From Cryptomeria japonica (taxonomy: Eukaryota > Streptophyta > Pinopsida > Cupressales > Cupressaceae), in NCBI RefSeq assembly GCF_030272615.1, contig NC_081408.1, positions 304,269,450-304,333,449 on the forward strand: a stretch of DNA of 64,000 nucleotides, read 5' to 3'. Positions 13,086 through 23,950 of this stretch are shown here, piece by piece. The position numbers were made by a program, and so were the translations under genes. Under the pieces are notes generated by a model. The model searched no databases. It saw only the letters and a list, made by a program, of their open reading frames with translations, and was not told where the DNA came from. Within the stretch, counting starts at the first letter, position 1, and every line of letters begins with the position of its first letter.

Positions 13086-13272
13086 CTCCACTAACTACCT
13101 CAAATATAGTTGGAAGTTCATTGATCAGGTTGAAAAAACACTTCCTACCATCAACCCAAATTTACTCCAATCAATTACAGTTTCAAATCTTGGTCAAAGA
13201 TGCAGAGATGCTTTATTTCAAAGGAACACGGATGCTGCACAAAATCTCCTAACTCCAAACTTGAGGGTGTAG
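13086..13272 (+). CDS. Possible terminal exon of an unrecognised host gene
   Basis: A strong 3' splice site (long pyrimidine run ending TTCTTTGTAG at 13085) is followed by a 61-codon frame that starts at 13087 and ends with TAG at 13270-13272. The peptide is normal-looking, with YSWKFIDQVEKTLP, the Cys/Arg-containing LGQRCRDALFQRN and a short C-terminus ending LRV. This frame has no start codon of its own, as expected for an exon. The alternative frame with an ATG at 12992 reads the same bases as low-complexity hydrophobic text. I do not recognise the family and no upstream exons were found in the 2 kb to the left. It may be a pseudogene fragment. Confidence 0.35.
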
Positions 13273-14633
13273 AGAAGAGTAAGATGGAAAGGACACCCTT
13301 TCATGAGAGTACAAAAATAAATTTATTGAGACAAAGAACATTGAAATTTGTTCAGGATATGATACTTCTAACATTAAAAGACAATGCAACTGAAATGATT
13401 ATAGGTGTAGTACACATAAATAATGCTTGTCAAACTAAAACTTTTATTAGCAAAGGCCATGCCCATTTATATTTAGTCATCCATTCCTCCAAAGTGATGG
13501 ACTACAGTTCAAGTCATACACAGTGCCAACTATGGACACAACTTTGGAATTGCATTTTTGTTAAAAGTGATTCAGTGTATCAAGCCATGTCTTCAAGTTC
13601 AAAAATCGTATACTCATTTTCAAACAAAAAGTCCTATAAAATTAACTATCGACAGAAATGTTAAGCACGTAGGTAGTTTCCCTGTATTACATTGACAAGA
13701 ACACCATATAATTTGAACATGCCAAAATATTTACAATGAGAATAAGATGCAATTCAAATCTAACAATATCAATGTTATGGCTGGAGGCAAATCAAGTGTA
13801 TAACATCACTCAGTCCAAAGTGATATAAACTCAACATCATAGAATAATATGTGGGTCCATTTCGTATTTAACAATATCTACAATCTTTGTGGGGATGACA
13901 TTAAAAGAAGACAGTGATACAAAACTAAGTTGCATGTCAAACACAACTAGCCAAAGAACAATGTTCTAGATGCTTATATCATTTACATTCAAGCAAAACT
14001 CAGTGGAGAGAAAATCATTTTCTTGATCATATTGTTTAATTAAAAAACAAATGTAATAAATAATATTCACCCACCGTGTTAAAAAAAAACATTATGCACA
14101 TACCATGAAAACTAGAGAGGAAAAGCCTCTTTACCTAGTCGTGTTGATGTCTTTACAATTATGGGGATATATATAGGCCCTTCATGGATTGCTTCCAAAT
14201 TTATCAATCAGTTTGTGTTGTTGGCCATAAAATGTCATAAAATTACTCATTGGCCTTGCTTATAAAAATATTGTGTTAAATTCAATGCAACTAGAAGGAA
14301 AGAATTCATAACTATGCTAGGATCTTTACCATTGTAACAACTCAAACCTGCAACCTATGTCCCCATACTTGTGCCCAAACACAAATCTCTTTGTTTAGTA
14401 ATATCACATATGTGAAATGATGGAAACTCATTGTAATCACTAAGGCATATGTAAATATTATTTACAGTAGGATAATATAAGAGAAATTTTCAGTACAACA
14501 CATTTTGTGATGCAATTATACCACACCTAAATTGGTAACATATATTTTTAGATTTCAATAATTTCCAGCAAGCATTTGTCCCTCTAAAACTTATAACTCT
14601 TATGGCTTCTATATTCCTTGATACCTTCCATTT
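13273..14633. other. AT-rich spacer left of element B1
   Basis: No recognisable gene or repeat. The spacer continues on the far side of B1 at 22216-22272 and beyond element C at 30757. Confidence 0.4.
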
Positions 14634-14638
14634 ACTAC
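14634..14638. repeat. Target site duplication of B1, left (ACTAC)
   Basis: ACTAC directly precedes the TGTAGC start of the 5' LTR and recurs at 22211-22215 directly after the 3' LTR. Confidence 0.85.
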
Positions 14639-14809
14639 TGTAGCGTCCTAAAATTGCGACACTTGCAATTTCGACTGCATTTGGGTCTTCACGATGGCGA
14701 TGCAACACAGAACCTGAATGGAGACCCCGAAACTTGTTCATGACATCAAAAACTGCATTTTTCAGCACCCTGGCCTGATCCTCCTTGCACCCTGCTGTCC
14801 CGGGAGGTG

Positions 14810-14898
14810 GGACCATGGTGCCCAGCGCCTTGGTCCTTCAGGACTAGGGCGCCTAGCACCCTGGTCCCCCAGGACCATGGCGCCCAGCGCCCTGGTCC
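14810..14898 (+). repeat. Three tandem GC-rich self-complementary units in U3 of B1
   Basis: Units of 27 bases at 14810-14836, 14841-14867 and 14872-14898 are separated by 4-base spacers (period 31). Each starts GGAC and ends GGTCC or GGTCC-like, and its two halves are nearly self-complementary (GGACCATGGCGC against GCGCCCTGGTCC). They lie about 120-210 bp upstream of the TATA box. The first unit overlaps GTGGGACC, a match to the TCP-factor consensus GGNCCCAC on the other strand. The 3' LTR has the same three at 21273-21361; B2 has two. Confidence 0.8.
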
Positions 14899-15021
14899 CT
14901 GGCCCTATTTTGGGCCCGGTCTCTTTTGGGGCTTCGGGTCTTTAAGTTTGCAAATTGGAAAATAATATTTCCTGGTCGGCCTAAGGTCGAGAAAATCAGT
15001 CTATCAACCCTAATTGACAAG

Positions 15022-15029
15022 TATATAAA
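15022..15029 (+). promoter_or_regulatory. TATA box of the B1 5' LTR
   Basis: TATATAAA in the context GACAAGTATATAAACTAC. It is conserved at the same place in the B1 3' LTR and in B2. Transcription should start about 30 bases downstream. Confidence 0.6.
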
Positions 15030-15077
15030 CTACATTTCCTCTCCCATTTTGGTAGGGGGAAAAAAGGGGAGAGCGAT

Positions 15078-15136
15078 ATTCAAACATTCAAGCATTCAAA
15101 CATTCAAGCATTCAAGCATTCAAGCATTCAAGCATT
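15078..15136 (+). repeat. CATTCAAG octamer array in B1 LTR
   Basis: Seven or so copies of CATTCAAG or CATTCAAA in tandem. The array is also present in the 3' LTR (about 21543-21600) and shorter in B2 (about 61386-61425). It lies just after the predicted transcription start. Confidence 0.8.
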
Positions 15137-15749
15137 TCCTTCAAGCAATTGAGCATTCTAAGTCTCCATTCAAGGCTAGGTGTTGCATTCAAGACAAGGA
15201 TTCAACCATTGAAGAGGAGATCACATACAACATACAACATACTACATACATTACACCTTCGCATGTTGCAGGTACGCGGTTGTAATTGAAGATCTGGAAT
15301 CCTTGTGCAGAGACGAACAGATCCCCCTTCGTTTCGCGGATTTTTCGGAGGACCGTGTGCACGCCGGGCGCCATCGTCCCGTCAACATTCGCTCAAATTT
15401 GCAGAACAGCACCATCTCGACATTTTACTGCTAATTCCAGGTCCGCAGCTTCATCCCATATCCCTATCTCTGTTTATAAGCGAATCTTTCCTACTTTACA
15501 TGCATTCCTAGTTCAATCATTCTATCTACATTCTTTACAAAAGAGGGTATCCTTGATGTCTTAACCCTTGAAACTCATTTAGAATCCAATCTTGCATTGC
15601 ATGGGATTGGATCTTGTGGGTTTCAACCCCTCTTTTGAATGTAAAGTCTCCCCTAAGTGAAAACCATCAACCCTAGTGACTCCCCCTTCTCTCTCTTTGG
15701 AGTTGGGGAGGGGAGAACAACTAGGGTTCGATTTTTTCGCTTTACATTT

Positions 15750-15768
15750 TGGTGAACCCGACGTGAAC
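15750..15768 (+). other. Primer binding site of B1
   Basis: TGGTGAACCCGACGTGAAC begins three bases after the LTR end, the usual PBS position, and starts with TGG, complementary to a tRNA CCA end. The same sequence follows the B2 LTR. I could not assign the tRNA. Confidence 0.55.
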
Positions 15769-16928
15769 ATCCTCCTTCTGATTATTCATGGCTAGATCTG
15801 AAAATTTTGCTTTCCTAATTATATTTCCATGTTTGATCTTTTGCAAATTTTAGAGGTTGATTGCATAAAAAACCCTAAAATTTTCTTTTTAGTAATTAAA
15901 CTTGTGAAATGTTTAATTGTTAATGCTTGTTTCAGATCTACCCTTCTATTGCAAATTGTCAATTCATCTTTGTGCTTTAATTCTGAAAATTAAGTGGTTA
16001 AATGTCAAAACCCTAATTTTTAAAACCTTCTTGATTCAACCTTTGACTGATAATTTCACTAATCAAAACACTTCCAAATCGACTGTAACTTTGGATTCCG
16101 CAATAAAATCACAATATCTTTCATCCCTAAAAATTTGGAAAAAAGTTGCGAGGACCGTGTGCACCCTGAGCGCCATCGTCCCCGACATTTTTTCCGAAAT
16201 TTCGGGAGCTAGATCTTACTGTATTTTTCTGCTAAAATCCAGAATTTTGGCTGATTTTATCAATTCTAACACTTTCAAAATTAAAGTCGAAGTTGGTCTA
16301 GCGATTGCTCGGATTGAGGCTTCTAATCATTCAAAAATTGTTGAAATTGAAATTTGTATCAAAATTGTGTTTCTTACAGTCCTAAATCTGAAAAGTGTGT
16401 TAGCATTCATTCCAAATTTCAGTGTTTTATTCAAATTTTTACAATTTGTGCCTTTTGAAATTAAGTGTTTAATTGCAGTAACCTTGATTTCCACTTTCAA
16501 ATTCGAATTTTGCATGAAATCGGGTCAACCTTTAAATTTCAAAACTTGCATTGCTTTTAGCATTCCCTCTAAAATCATAAAATTCAAAATTTCAGTTTCC
16601 CTCTCTTCTTCAAAATTCAAATTTTACATTTTTCAACAATCTTGGTAGGGTTCAATTTTAAGATTGCAACTTTAATTTGGCCTATCTACAGATCGTAAAA
16701 TCACTCAATTTTTTCAGATCAGCTTTAAAATCATCATAACTTTCATCCCTAAAAATTTCGAAAAAAGTTGCGAGGACCGTGTGCACTCCGTTCGCCACGG
16801 TCCCGGACATTTTTTCCGAAATTTCGGGAGATTGTCCTGATTGCATTTAACAGCTTGAATCTAGGAGATTGGCTGATTTTATTGAAATTTTCTACCTCTA
16901 AAATTCAAAATCTCTCTCTCTCTAGTGC
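15769..16928 (+). other. Leader of B1 with two copies of the GGACC/GTGCAC module
   Basis: A T- and A-rich leader of about 1.2 kb. Modules at 16112-16212 and 16741-16833 share TTTCATCCCTAAAAATTT, a GAGGACCGTGTGCAC core and CATTTTTTCCGAAATTTCGGGAG. A 243-codon frame (15917-16648) is open in B1 and broken once in B2 by CAA to TAA. Its substitutions between copies are mostly amino-acid changing, so it looks like a by-product of composition. A (TC)n run precedes the gag ATG. Confidence 0.6.
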
Positions 16929-19900
16929 ATGAGTTTTACAACAATAAGCCCTACTTACACTATTCATGTTAGACGAAACCTTAGAATTAAGTCCTTCCAA
17001 GGTTTAATTACTGAGGAGATGGAACCTAATTTGAATGGCCTTTTTAACGAGGACATGGGTAATTCCTCTAATCCTCTTAATGATGAAGAAGCTCTCCATG
17101 AGGTTTCTGTAGAACAACTTTCGAAATTGGATAACCAATTTGATGATTTTTGACAATGGATGTCTCAAGAATACCCCGATAGTGAAGCTCTTTCATTAAT
17201 TGAGGGTCTAAAACGTATGGTTCAAAGTGATAAGAATGGAATTGATATTTTGCGTGGTATTGCACACATTGTGGATTCGAATGTGATGCCGATGAAAAGT
17301 TGTGCCGAAACCTTAGGTTACACACAACCTCCTACTCAAGTTAATCATTTTGTTCCTTTGACAACTCCTATTGCTAGTATACCTACTTTTACATCAAACA
17401 TAATGACTACTTCAATACAAGACATTCCTCCTATGATCACTAGTCATGGGGGCAATCCCTCTTCTTCAATCAACCCTCTTCCTCCATTTAATCTGACTTC
17501 TTCATTCATTCCTTCAATGAGTGTCCCTATTATATCTCCACAAATGAACATGACACAAGGGGGCAATTCATTTAACCATTCCATTCCTCCTTGTAGTGTT
17601 CCTCCTTTCCAATCATCTCCTATGACTAACTATCATAGTGTCCCACCACCTTACTCTCTACCTTCTTTCAATAACATAACACCTCCATCACAATCTAACA
17701 CGTCTAATATGAACTCTTCGACTGAAGCGACCATTAACAATCTTGCACAAACTGTCTCTTCTTTACAGCAACAAATTGCCTCTATGAATCAATCTAAGTT
17801 TAGTGTGCCCACATTTGATGTTGCGAGCCCACTTTCTCTTGACATTGTTCGAGCTATTCCCCCTAAACATGTTGAAATTCTGCATTTGGAGCTTTATAAT
17901 GGTAAAGGTGATCCTCTAACACATGTTAAGACCTTTCAAACAATATGTACTGATTTTGCTTATGACCAAAGGTTGCTTGCAAAACTATTTACTAGAACAT
18001 TAAGAGATAAAGCCTTACAATGGTATTGCTCGTTGCCTTCTTACTCTATTACTTCTTTCGAACAACTTGCAAATGCTTTTATTCAACAATTTCAAAACAA
18101 TATAAGTCCTAAAGTTACTTTGATTGATTTAATGCATTGTAAACAAGGTGTTAAAGAAAAAGTGACTAATTTCATTGGTAGATATAAGCATTTGCATGCT
18201 CAAATTTCTTTTCCAGTACCTGACAATGATATTCAAAGAATCTTTATTTCTAATTTACAAAAAGATATTAGAGAAAAACTCCTGTTTTCTGAGTTTACTT
18301 CTTTCCAATAGTTGTGCGCAACTCTTCACAATTATCAACTGACTGTGAGCCAAATGGAACAAGCAAATCCTATGGCTCCGAGTGATAAGGGTGATAGTAG
18401 TCAACAACCATTTGGGAAGTTTAAACCGAACAGAGAGTCCATTAAATTCAATGAAAACATCATCAACAACAATGTGAATGCGGCATCAGGTGTGCCTCCT
18501 ATTTCTAAGTTTTTCAAGAAAGAAAGAAAGTTTACTCCTTTGAATGAATCATTGCATAGTATTATGAATAAGTTATTGGAATAAAATGTGCTTACTCTTC
18601 CTCCTATAAGGCAAATAGATCCTGCAAAGATTAACTCACCCTATTTTGATAACAAATCTTTTTGTCAATTTCATCGTCATCTTGGGCATGATACTAAAAA
18701 ATGTTTTACTTTAAAGGGTAAAATTCAAGATTTGATTGATAATAATACTATTTCTGTTTCTGGAGTGAATGATAAAGGCAACACATCTGTAGCTCCTCCT
18801 AACCAAAATCTTCAGATTTTTACTGATCCATTACCTTCTCATACCTCTAATGCGATTGATACTACTGATTCCTCTGTCTCACCTGATGATCTTGTGTCCA
18901 TGACTCCGAATGTGATTAACTTTGTAGAGCAGCAGAAAATCCCTAAAGAACCTTCCATCACCTTTGATTCTAGTGAAACTATCAGGGCACCTGATGGTCC
19001 TTTATACATAGTTGCAAAAGTCAAGAATACACATTGCCGTGGAGTGCTTATTGATCCTTCTTGTATGGTTAATATGATTACTGAAGAATTTCTTTTTACT
19101 TTGCAATTGAATCAAGTGATCTATGATGAAACAAATGTGGTTGTGAAACTATTTGATGCATTTTCTTCTCCTGCAATTGGTTCTATTACATTACCTATTG
19201 AGGTCCATAACAAATCCCTTGATATGAGCTTTGCTATTATTCCATCATCCGAACAATTTCGTGTGAAGCTAGGCTATCCTTGGCTATCTTCCATGAAAGC
19301 TATTGCTTCTCCTATTCACAAGTGTTTGAAATTTCCTCATAATGGTGAAGTTGTTACTGTCAATCATAGTCTCTTTAAACCAGCTGAAAGAACTTCTAGC
19401 GTTCCTATTGATTACTTTTGGCCTAAACAATTTCAATCTCTTCCTCCGCGAAGTGATCATCTTTTTAAATCTTATCAAAAGTGGAAAAAAGACATGATCC
19501 TATCTCTAAGTGAACCTAGAACACCCAAACTTGACATTCCTATCGTTCTTGAGAAAGAAGTTCTTCCTTTGAAAGATAAAACTAATGTCTTTCCTCAAGA
19601 AGATTCCCAACCTATCTCTATGAATGTGACTATGCCTATATCTAATAAACTTCCTAAAAGTAGACCTATACCTCCTCGTCATGATGGACTTGGTCTCCTT
19701 CCTAAACCGAATATTCCTCCTTTATATGGAGCAGTTCCTCCTCCTTCCTCTTATGGAGAGAAGAGACCTTCCTCTTCTCCTATTATTCAACCTAAGAGAC
19801 CACAACCTAAGCACCCAAGTGATAAGGATGAGAACATTCCTCCTCCTCAATCTTCGCAACTTCCTACTAAGACTAGACGAAATCGTTCTGCACGTGAACG

Positions 19901-20357
19901 CCGACGAAAGCGTCGTCTTAGAGCTCAAACTTTGCAATCCCCAAAAACACCTTCAGCCAATTTTATTCCATTTTCTCCTTAGCCGACGATTGAGTCGAAA
20001 TCTCCTAAACATAAGATGCATGATGGTCTTGATCCTGTGCGAGTTAAAGATCCTATTTTTATAAATCTTGATGATGATATAGATGAAAATGTTATTCATG
20101 ATGAAAATGTTACTCCTATTCATCCTGATAGTGAATATGAATATGTTGATGTTGATAACCATTTATCTAACGATTTTTCTAAAGCACTTATCCTAGCTCC
20201 TAGACAAGAACAACGTGGCTTGGGACATGAACATAGCCCTTGTTTGGATCTTGTGATAGCTCCATCTGCTGTGTTGGATGTTCCTCCTCTAGCATGTTTC
20301 CTACCTTCCCGAAATATTGATCAGCAAGATTGGGGGGTAGATGACGTGCTAGACTAG
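16929..20357 (+). pseudogene. gag: gag-protease-like polyprotein of element B1
   Basis: One frame of 1143 codons from ATG 16929 to TAG 20355 is broken by four stops: TGA 17151, TAG 18309, TAA 18582 and TAG 19980. B2 has CGA at the first site, so that stop is a point change. Order: an N-terminal region, a Pro/Ser/Thr-rich linker (about 17330-17700), a retrotransposon gag domain (about 17860-18370, with GDPLTHVKTFQ and LQWYCSLP), a zinc-knuckle-like CQFHRHLGHDTKKC (18663-18704), and an aspartic-protease-like region whose active-site position reads LIDPSCM (Asp codon 19053) followed by KLGYPWL. A very basic stretch, RSARERRRKRRLRAQ (about 19880-19926), could be a nuclear signal or RNA-binding tail. 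An acidic C-terminus follows. The protein would form particles and bind RNA. DPS in place of DSG/DTG suggests that the protease is inactive or atypical. Codons on both sides stay in frame, so decay is by nonsense change only. Confidence 0.85.
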
Positions 20358-21087
20358 TTCATTAGCATAGCAGACTCTTTCCTCCTCTCTTTTGTTACTT
20401 CTTCTATGTGTTATTCTCATTCTTCTATTTGTTGTCCTTAGTGTTGTCTACTTGAGGACGATGCAAAACATTGAGATCTCTTTTGGTCTCTCTCATGTTG
20501 ACTCAAAAGACACATGTGTTCCCTTCTTCTAGGTGACCTTCCTTGATTGGGGAATGAAGAACAATTATGCATACATACATATGATATACATGAATTATCA
20601 TACAACATACTGACCCCGAGGAAAGCGAAGTCACCTTGTGCTTTGTGTTTTGTGTCTATTATCCTTGGGCTTATCTCACACTTGGGGGCTAAATCCTTGT
20701 GATAACGTGCTCCTTTCCCTTCTCGTTTCTTATATGTATCACTACCTTAAAGCAATCACCCCCGGTGAGGCGTGTGCTATCGCTTTAACATAGGGGGGCA
20801 TACATCTCGTTCATATCTTTTCAAGATACTTGAAAATTTTTGACAAATTTAGCTTTGCCTCAAAATTTTTTGATATCTTTCTTGCATGACTCATAGTGAG
20901 GGAACCTTACTACTGACAGTCATGGTTCTCCCTAGTGATCTTCCCTTTTACTTTGTCAATCGAAGTCGTAAGATCCTTAGTCCACTGGGGGCTTGGTGTA
21001 TCTTGCCTCCTTGACGTGGTGAAAGTTTTTCAATGTTGTTTCCTTGTACTTTACCGGAAGTATGAGCGTACGCTTATACTCCCGCTA
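20358..21087 (+). other. 3' untranslated part of B1 with repeated G-rich tracts
   Basis: This stretch has no ORF. TGGGGGCTAAAT occurs at 20683-20694 and again at the true polypurine tract (21091). Related G-runs lie at 20792-20797 (AGGGGGGC) and 20985-20992 (CTGGGGGC). Confidence 0.5.
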
Positions 21088-21101
21088 AAGTGGGGGCTAA
21101 A
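21088..21101 (+). other. Polypurine tract of B1
   Basis: AAGTGGGGGCTAAA directly before the TGTAGC start of the 3' LTR. Confidence 0.75.
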
Positions 21102-22210
21102 TGTAGCATCCTAAAATTGCGACACTTGCAATTTTGACTGCATTTGGGTCTTCACGATGGCGATGCAACACGGAACCTGAATGGAGACCCCAAAACTTGT
21201 TCATGACATCAAAAACTGCATTTTTCAGCACCCTGGCCTGATCCTCCTTGCACCCTGCTATCCCGGGAGGTGGGACCATGGCGCCCAGCGCCTTGGTCCT
21301 TTAGGACTAGGGCGCCCAGTGCCCTAGTCCCCCAGGACCATGGTGCCCAGTGCCCTGGTCCCTGGCCCTATTTTGGGCCCGGTCTCTTTTGGGGCTTCGG
21401 GTCTTTAAGTTTGCAAATTGGAAAATAATATTTCCTGGTCGGCCTAAGGTCAAGAAAATCAGTCTATCAGCCCTAATTGACAAGTATATAAACTACATTT
21501 CCTCTCCCATTTTGGTAGGGGGAAAAAAGGGGAGAGCGATATTCAAACATTCAAGCATTCAACACATTCAAGCATTCAAGCATTCAAGCATTCAAGCATT
21601 TCCTTCAAGCAATTGAGCATTCTAAGTCTCCATTCAAGGCTAGGTGTTGCATTCAAGACAAGGATTCAACCATTGAAGAGGAGATCACATACAACATACA
21701 ACATACTACATACATTACACCTTCGCATGTTGCAGGTACGCGGCTGTAATTGAAGATCTGGAATCCTTGTGCAGAGACGAACAGATCCCCCTTCGTTTCG
21801 CGGATTTTTCGGAGGACCGTGTGCACGTCGGGCGCCATCGTCCCGTCAACTTTCGCTCAAATTTGTAGAACAGCACCGTCTCAACATTTTACTACTAATT
21901 CCAGGTCTGCAGCTTCATCCCATATCCCTATCTCAGTTTATAAGCGAATCTTTCCTACTTTACATGCATTCCTAGTTCAATCATTCTATCTACATTCTTT
22001 ACAAAAGAGGGTATCCTTGATGTCTTAACCCTTGAAACTCATTTAGAATCCAATCTTGCATTGTGTGGGATTGGATCTTGTGGGTTTCAACCCCTCTTTT
22101 GAATGTAAAGTCTCCCCTAAGTGAAAACCATCAACCCTAGTGACTCCCCCTTCTCTCTCTTTGGAGTTGGGGAGGGGAGAACAACTAGGGTTCGATTTTT
22201 CTGCTTTACA
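21102..22210 (+). repeat. 3' LTR of B1
   Basis: 1109 bp, starting TGTAGC and ending TTTACA, followed by ACTAC. It has the same hairpin units, TATA box, octamer array and GGACC/GTGCAC module (21814-21844) as the 5' LTR. Differences are scattered substitutions, many of the C/T or G/A kind. Confidence 0.9.
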
Positions 22211-22215
22211 ACTAC

Positions 22216-22272
22216 CTAGGATCTCCATGGAGTGCAAACAACTTTCTCCTAGCTATTGTTGCTCTCTCACAA
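22216..22272. other. 57-bp host remnant between elements B1 and C
   Basis: This short piece lies between the right target duplication of B1 (22211-22215) and the left duplication of C (22273-22277). It is the only original DNA left between the two insertions. Confidence 0.7.
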
Positions 22273-23889
22273 CTTTGTGTTGGCATTGGGTTGTCATCGA
22301 TGTCAATCGGTATGGGATGACTACTGGTATGAGAGGAACAGGTTGTGTGCAACACTGTCAAGGAGGAGTACAGGATAGGTTGAGATATCCTTGATATCAC
22401 TTTGTGTTGTAGGACACCAGTAAGGTAAGAATGCAGGATACCGGTAAGGTAAGACAAAGCATCCCACTCAAAGGAATGATCATTGAGGTTACCGGTACAC
22501 AAGTTAGTGCCTAACTTATGTGGATGAGATGAGAAGGTTACCGGTATAGTGTAACACCAGTAAGGAAAGGATGTCAATTGGTAAGTGATGTGTTGACATA
22601 TAGTAGTCGGTTCAACCAAGTGAGTGGTTGTCAACCGACAAGATGATGACCATTGCACAAGCAAGTTGGGCAAGGTGCTTGAGCGGTTGTTTGTGATGAA
22701 GAGGAGAAATGCTATCAAAATCACATCAACACAAGAAGAGAAGGATGAATAGGTCATTAATAAGATGTGAGGTTGCAAAAGAGCAAGACTCCCATCGAAT
22801 GAAGATGCAGTCATCATGAGAAGCCACATGAGTGCACTGTAGGATGTAGATTACAAAGATTCACTCTCACCGGTAAGTGGAACTTATCTCCTAGTATGCA
22901 TAGTGTGCATCATAGCTCCATGAGATAAGGTAGATGAGGTGAAGGTAGGTGCTTGAAGGTTCACACCGGATCTACCGGTGAGTCAAAGGAAAGCCTTGAG
23001 TGCATGAAATTAGAGTTATGCACTGGACTAACTGAGAAGGCATGTTAAGATGTCGGTACAGATGAAGAGTGATGAGTTTGTCACTTCGACAAACCGGTTG
23101 AGACATGGTCAAAGTTGATCAGGGAGAAGGCAAGGCTAAACAGATGCAGTCAGAGGAGAATGGCCTGACTGAAAGATGAATTATGTTGAAGGTTAATGAC
23201 ATGGAGTCATCAAGAGGGTTTTACCGGTATGAATGTTCACCAGTAATATGGATAAGGTATAGATGCAGAAGACTCCCCATCTGATGAAGTGGTGCATAAG
23301 GTAGGTTAGCAAGTGTGCTGACTAATTGAGCAGTCCATTGGAAGAGAAACAGAGTGCAAGGTGGATGACAGACCGGTTTGAGGGTTTGACCGGTAGGGTT
23401 CGTAAACCAACAGAAGAGTAGAACCCATTGGGTGTTTGGTCGGTGATTCTTGAACTGACATACTGATCCAAGCTAGCAGTTGGTCAACTTAGATGCTACG
23501 AGGAGCTGAAGTGGCAAACATGCAGAGGTCAGTGGAGTGTCATGTAGAGATAGATGTCTCTACTATTATACATTCAATATGGATCCCGTGATTTATGGAT
23601 CGGATCATGAGAGTGCAGCTCGAGGAAGAACAAGCGACCGAGACAAATCAGGAAGTGGTTGGTGTCTGGATAAAAGCAAGAAAGTCAGTTTGTGAGAAGA
23701 TCTCAAGGAGGAAACAACAGAGGTATTAATGGTTGTTTGACAAATGCAAGTCAGCATACAGGGCCGAGTTTTCTATACTTGGAAAACATGTAGTGGAAGG
23801 CGTGACCATGGTGGAGATGTACAATTGGCTATATGGTAGATCAGATTGGACAAGATTTGATTGGATTTGGTTTTTCTTGAGGTTGATGA

Positions 23890-23950
23890 GGAAACCCTAG
23901 CCGCCTGAGATTTGAATTGGCTTTTGGCGGGAAAACCAAGATATAAATAT
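23890..23950 (+). promoter_or_regulatory. Core promoter of element C LTR: telo box, GCC box, E2F site, TATA box
   Basis: In order: AAACCCTA (telo box) overlapping AGCCGCC (GCC box) at about 23892-23904, TTTTGGCGGGAAAA at 23922-23935 (a perfect E2F consensus), and ATATAAATA at 23941-23949. The same order and spacing is kept in the 3' LTR (E2F at 29798-29810, TATA at about 29817). Telo box plus E2F is typical of S-phase and ribosomal gene promoters in plants, so cell-cycle-linked transcription is inferred. Confidence 0.6.

Larger units (their letters stand above)
14639..15746 (+). repeat. 5' LTR of B1
   Basis: It aligns over its length to 21102-22210. U3 contains three GC-rich hairpin units (14810-14898) and a TATA box at 15022. 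The transcribed part carries the CATTCAAG octamer array and one copy of the GGACC/GTGCAC module (15350-15380). It ends CTTTACA before the PBS. Confidence 0.9.
14639..22210 (+). mobile_element. Element B1: complete gag-protease-only LTR retrotransposon
   Basis: It has LTRs of 1108 and 1109 bp with TGTAGC...TTTACA ends, a 5-bp target duplication ACTAC, a PBS, a long leader, one gag-protease-like frame (16929-20357) and a polypurine tract before the 3' LTR. There is no reverse transcriptase, RNase H or integrase: only about 740 bases separate the ORF from the 3' LTR. This is the architecture of terminal-repeat retrotransposons with a GAG domain. A second member, B2, starts at 60962. The gag type is that of Tat/Athila-like Ty3/gypsy elements. 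Confidence 0.9.

Noticed and set aside
12992-13664. ORFs of 86 and 154 codons on the plus strand.
   Set aside because: Low-complexity AT-rich text. The better coding signal in this region is the exon-like frame starting at 13087.
15917-16648. A 243-codon upstream ORF in the leader of B1, partly kept in B2.
   Set aside because: The two copies differ mainly by amino-acid-changing substitutions, the text is hydrophobic low-complexity from T-rich DNA, and it overlaps a repeated nucleotide module. Chance openness is more likely.
22212-22829. A 205-codon minus-strand ORF across the start of the element C LTR (similar ORF at 28112-28510).
   Set aside because: It crosses the LTR boundary and B1 flank, is antisense to the element, and its recurrence reflects the LTR pair.
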